Below are positions 59,390 to 64,000 of a stretch of DNA of 64,000 nt, in pieces (the first letter of the stretch is position 1; the number at the start of each line of letters is the position of its first letter). The notes beneath the pieces are model-generated. The model was not told where the DNA came from, made no database searches, and saw only the letters and a program-made list of their open reading frames with translations. Source of the DNA: Stratiolaelaps scimitus (Eukaryota > Arthropoda > Arachnida > Mesostigmata > Laelapidae); the NCBI GenBank assembly GCA_019614645.1, contig JABWDB010000016.1, positions 4,650,001 through 4,714,000 on the forward strand, given 5' to 3'. The translations under genes were made by a program, and so were the position numbers.

Positions 59390-59480
59390 TGGCTTGTTCA
59401 AACCACCGATGATGGAGCAGGCTTAACCAGCGTCGCACGCCATAACAATCCTGCAGGAATGATGCGACAACGACCAAAAC
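57901..59480. other. Triplet-repeat-rich patch
   Basis: Carries CAT/ATC, AGC, CGT, GGC and GTT triplet runs, a (GA)n tract near 58328-58376, an (AC)n tract near 58258-58275 and AT arrays near 58499-58513 and 59357-59386. Open frames here are driven by the repeats (poly-Ser, poly-Val, poly-Ala). No domain is visible; it may be the 5' region of a regulatory gene. Confidence 0.35.
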
Positions 59481-61986
59481 GGATGCATCTGTCTTCTGAG
59501 GACGATGCTAAATTTCCGATAGAATTCCAAATAGGTGATGCTCCCTTCGCGGTACGCTCGTGCAACCTAAACTAAGAGCCTTACAACACCCTAAACAACC
59601 TATTTTAAGGACAGCTTCTTTCAAGTTTGTGTGTGTACCAATTAATGTATAATAATACAGAATTTGTGGTTAGTCGATTTAGCGAGGTCGAAACTCGGAC
59701 ATCACTCACATTCAATATTTGGGACATTTTCTACTTGACTAACCTGTGAAATCATGATAGATGCAGCTTAACTTATTGTTATGTCTGGTTCCTCTCTCTA
59801 ACCTATGTATACAGTTTTGGATAATATACGTGATCCAGAGGCCGGAACGGCGTATCTGGATGATTCAATAACATTTTCTGTAAAATCATGCAATAATTAT
59901 CAGCGAGAAGAATAAACCCCCAAGAGAAGAGGAAGACTTAGTTGCAAGTCGCCTTTTTGTCCCCAGGCTATACCGGCGACATGATCAGCATCAGTCATAT
60001 CGTGTTTGTGGCCGTCATTCATTGGCACGACAGCAGCCATAAACTTAATTATCACCTGTCCTTAGCAGATACCTGCATGTTGTCCTAACTCGATCCAAGC
60101 TTTGATAGCCGTTAACGTCTATAGCAATACTACCAAATAACAATGTCTAGTTCTTTCTTCAACTATCAGCTGACTAACAGCTGCATCAATATGCCGGTGA
60201 ATCCTGGTACACGTTTTATACTTTTTTTTATTTAAATTGATTACACCATGCCCTAGTTGCGCTATGTCGGTGTGACAAGATGCTCATTCAACAGATTTTC
60301 TTATCAATCCTGGGGGGATTCTGCCGAACGATGTTATTCGTGTTGACCTGTTGTGTATGGCCCTTTCAAAATGGAGATATTCGTTACAGATGTGACCAGC
60401 AAACGACAACGACAAGACAACTAATCGATCCTATGATCTGCAGCCATTTTTACTGCGGAAAACTCAATCGAACAGCGAATATATATATATAAAGCTTCAT
60501 TCACAACCGACACATACAAACATGGATGGAGCAGCCCCCACGTTGCAACAGTCACAGTCCGTTAGTTAATCTCGTTACAACGGTTCTGCCCGTCTCTGAG
60601 GGTCACCGCACCCCTGGAAGTTAGCTTACCTTTGTTGTTCGCTTTAAGGAGGGCGCTCTTCCGACATTCGCGACAGCGTCGACGAGAGAGTCGAGGTTAG
60701 ACGCAGATGCCGTTGAAGCTGCAGGCTACCTTCGTAGGTTTCCTCCCTAGATCTCATTATAATTGTGTTATCCGATTATCCTAAGTGACGAGGCAAAAAT
60801 TTACCTTAATGAGTTTCAGCCCGCCTCAGCTGTGTGTGTGATACACGGTTGACTCTATCTACCGGCATCGCTATTTAGCAGGGGTTGCCACCGGCGGATC
60901 TTCCCGATTTCGTTCTATGTACAACACAAAAAAAATCTATTTCATCGTCGTCATCATCATCTCGGAAGATTTCTGTGTTAACATAATAATAATGACTATA
61001 ATTAATAATAATTATAATAATAGTAATAGCATTCCTATTGGCCAAGGTCACTAGATAGTTCGGTAGAGGAAACGATTTTCATGTATGCTTTGCTATTCTG
61101 AAGTACACGATCCTGGCTAAATTGTTGTCCGATACAAGCAACAATTTGTTGCTTATACCTGAAATGCTCAACAATATATAGATTCATTCTGTGTCTAACA
61201 CAAACGTGTGGTAACGATATTCTGGTCCATTCGGCGCGTGCAGTCGCCGCTCACCGATTTCGCAGTCAAACGTAGACCCGCCACCAATCATAGCAGTGAC
61301 ATTCTGTGACGTCGGACGACAGAAATCCACGTATATATATATATATATATGTATATATGAACGTCCACGAATTCCCGAGTCGTTTCTTCTACTGATATTG
61401 CAGGAACATGAAAATCAAAGTGGACGACTTTTCCACTGCTGCTACCGCCGCTACTATTCCGTAGCTATGATGTCCAGTTTTGAAAGTACTCGAACAGCGA
61501 ACGGCTACCGTTACCTCCGATACACACAGCACCACTGAATATCTCAGTCTACGGCACAAACTTATATAGATCTCATCAAATTCAACATAGGACTAAGTTG
61601 GAAAAAAAATGGCATTAATTAACGAAAACGAAATGAGTACGACAAGTGTTTTTGTTGTTGTTTGTTTTCTTAACGACATAAAATATGTTTATTAGGACCT
61701 CATCGCCGCTTCATTGGCAGGCCGCCCTGTCAGTTCTGTAATTGATCAATATCTTCCACGTCTTGTACACACATAATTGAGATAGTAGCAGCATTAATAC
61801 ACTAATTATATTCTTTATCTGAAATTCCAATATACCCTCCTCCCACTCCCCGCAATGCAGCACTCAATGAATATTTACCGCTTTTCGTCATCCGAAAGCG
61901 CTGTGACTTTCCATTCGGATCATCCATCGCTTCCCCTTACATGCATATCATCTCAGTCATCATACACGCACATGTCATAATATATC

Positions 61987-62017
<31 letters not shown>

Positions 62018-64000
62018 AGAGAGATTATATATATATATATGTATCTACCTACATTTATACACACATGATACAGTCCACAGTAGACCACACACCGGTACTA
62101 CGTTCAGTTGATGGTCAGTCCCTTGTACTATATACGCATCATCAAATACATTGTTCTCGTCGATGAATCCATCATCTCGCCATACCACACCATTGCGCCC
62201 TTCCGTGTCTGGCACCCAAAGTCGAGGTCACTCTGTTGTTGTTGTTGCTGCTGATGCTGCTGCTGCTGCCTCTTTCTTATTCAGTCAGTGTATCTGCTTG
62301 ACGCGGATTTTCTTTATTTCCTTCTAATATTCATTATATTCACGTCTCTCTCTCTCTCTCTCTTTTCTAGATTTATCTCGCGATAGAGCTAGAGAAATAT
62401 AAGGGAGACTGAGCCCAAGTGTGTGTGTGTGTTTGTAGGAGAGAGAGAGAGAGATAGAGAATCACCACAATCACGCTTTCCGCCTAGATTCACACCGCCA
62501 TATGGCAGATTGGCCTCTGACGAAGCGAAGATACGGAAAGAAACTAAACCTGAGAAGGGGGGGGGGGGAGAATTAACAGCACACTGCGAGAAGTGGCCAC
62601 ATTCATAATTCTTCGAATTTTATCTAAACATTTAGATTGATCGCTTTAGTGGACACACGCGACGTTTTCGATGCGGTAACTACTATATCTTTGGAGTCTA
62701 CGACGATGATGACAATATTAAAACTATTAATAATGATAATAGCAATTTTTAAAATATTAAAAATAACAATGGAATGAACGAAATTTATAGAACGCGCGTA
62801 GATCATTACGCAGGCCACCTTGTGTCGGCCAAATGAAATCGTGCCACGCCATGTTGTCCTCGTCAAATTTAGCCGTCTGACTACGCAAGCGGCTACGAAT
62901 CAAATTTCGTATAGGCATACCTTGACAGACATCACCTGGTCAGGTTGTTCAAGATCAGCGAACCCTGGGCTAGTTACCCTGTCATGACAACAACTGACCG
63001 TAGCATCGTAAGAAAATTAAACAGAAATGTGTGATCACGTATGTCCTCAGACTTCCTTCTGTTCCTGCTATTCATGGAATGGGGATGTATATATATATAT
63101 AGCCAGATAGATAGTTGGACCTGTACAGATTAGAAACACGCGAGACATAGCGAGCGCATTAGCGCTCGCCGTGTTACCACAATGGGCAATGTAGCATTTC
63201 TCGGATTTTTCGTCATGTGAACGTCGAGGCGACATCGACGATGTCCGACCTATTCGACAACTATCTCTCTATCGAAGAGACTGCAGCTCAGGTTATTGTC
63301 ATCAAATCCCCACATGAATCACAATATAACTCGTATTTCCACATCATCCACAACAACTAGTTCCTTCAACCGGCTTCTCAATGCAGTCGGTTATCGCCGA
63401 CCCCGAAGATGATGACCACCCCGTTGGCATACATACAGAAAGACGAACGAACTTCAATAAAAAGTGAGATAATGATTGATAGAAAGAGAAATAGAGAGAG
63501 ACAAAGGGATGAGAAAGAGAGAACTATAACAAAAATCAACACAGTTAATTATTGTTATTCCGTTCAACTCCTCAAGCGATATCATCATCGACATCGTAAA
63601 CTGTCTTCCCGCCATAGTATGCTGTCCGTTTTTTGACTTCACCTGTCTATTGGGCAAAATTAATCGTCTCCGGTCTCTGCCAGTATCTCACCAGAGGTGA
63701 CTACGATATCCTCATTCATATGTTCGTTCAGTATCTACCTGTATCTTCCCCTTGACTCGATTACCGATGAATAACTCCAACCCTTGTCAATAAACAGCTC
63801 GCACTGTTTCATACAATGCCTGTGAGGACCACGTGTCCGTCCATGGGTCTCTCAGTGTCACAAGCGGTTCTAAGCGCGCATGGACGTATGCGCTTCCGAG
63901 TCACATATACACACCCGAGACGTTCACATGGTCATTCACACAGATTCGAAGAATTTTTTCGGCAGCAATATGTTTTGTTCGTGGCTCTCTATTCGTCTCG
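59481..64000. other. Stretch without a recognisable gene to the window end
   Basis: Mixed DNA with AT arrays at 61331-61357 and 61986-62012, CT and GA tracts near 62346-62365 and 62437-62460, a CTG run near 62250-62270 and a G-run at about 62558-62569. No family signature in any frame. Confidence 0.4.

Overview
The window is animal nuclear DNA. Its genes have short spliceosomal introns with GT/AG borders, and the intergenic space is long and AT-rich, full of (AT)n arrays and tRNA-derived SINEs. The gene content (arthropod-like FCP1, a secreted cysteine-rich protein of a type I associate with mites, ticks and spiders) suggests an arthropod, most likely a chelicerate such as a mite. The species assignment is inference only. 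There is no sign of operons, bacterial genes or CRISPR arrays.

Five genes can be supported well. (1) 3743-9267, minus: FCP1/CTDP1, the RNA polymerase II CTD phosphatase. I could assemble 13 coding exons that keep frame throughout and give a 729-residue protein from the lipoyl-like N-terminal region to the acidic TFIIF-binding tail. (2) 13039-17678, plus: a small secreted 12-cysteine protein in 5 exons, with a well-placed TATA box. (3) 25659-26334, minus: GTF3C6, a small TFIIIC subunit, in at least 2 exons. (4) and (5) 30550-31212 and 34005-34838, both minus: two intronless, strongly diverged CDC34/UBE2R-type ubiquitin-conjugating enzymes about 2.8 kb apart. One has lost the acidic loop and acidic tail; the other has a long acidic tail with a run of 16 Asp. 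FCP1 (Pol II) and GTF3C6 (Pol III) are both transcription machinery, but nothing in the sequence links their regulation.

Layout: 1-3.7 kb is intergenic with a 26-bp hairpin. 3.7-9.9 kb is FCP1, with a possible 5' UTR exon near 9.85 kb. 9.9-13 kb is intergenic with a full-length SINE flanked by 13-bp target-site duplications. 13-17.7 kb is the secreted-protein gene. 17.7-25.6 kb holds SINE copies, AT arrays and a GC-rich proline-coding patch near 21-22 kb. 25.6-26.3 kb is GTF3C6. 26.3-30.5 kb is mostly noncoding. 30.5-34.8 kb is the E2 pair, with a 63-bp inverted repeat between the two genes. From 35 kb to the end I recognise no gene. That part carries clusters of CAG/CTG/GTT triplet repeats (40-43, 54.5-55.3 and 57.9-59.4 kb), which resemble 5' UTR or intron DNA of large regulatory genes, plus a few unassigned exon-like stretches (49.1 kb, 51.7-52.0 kb).
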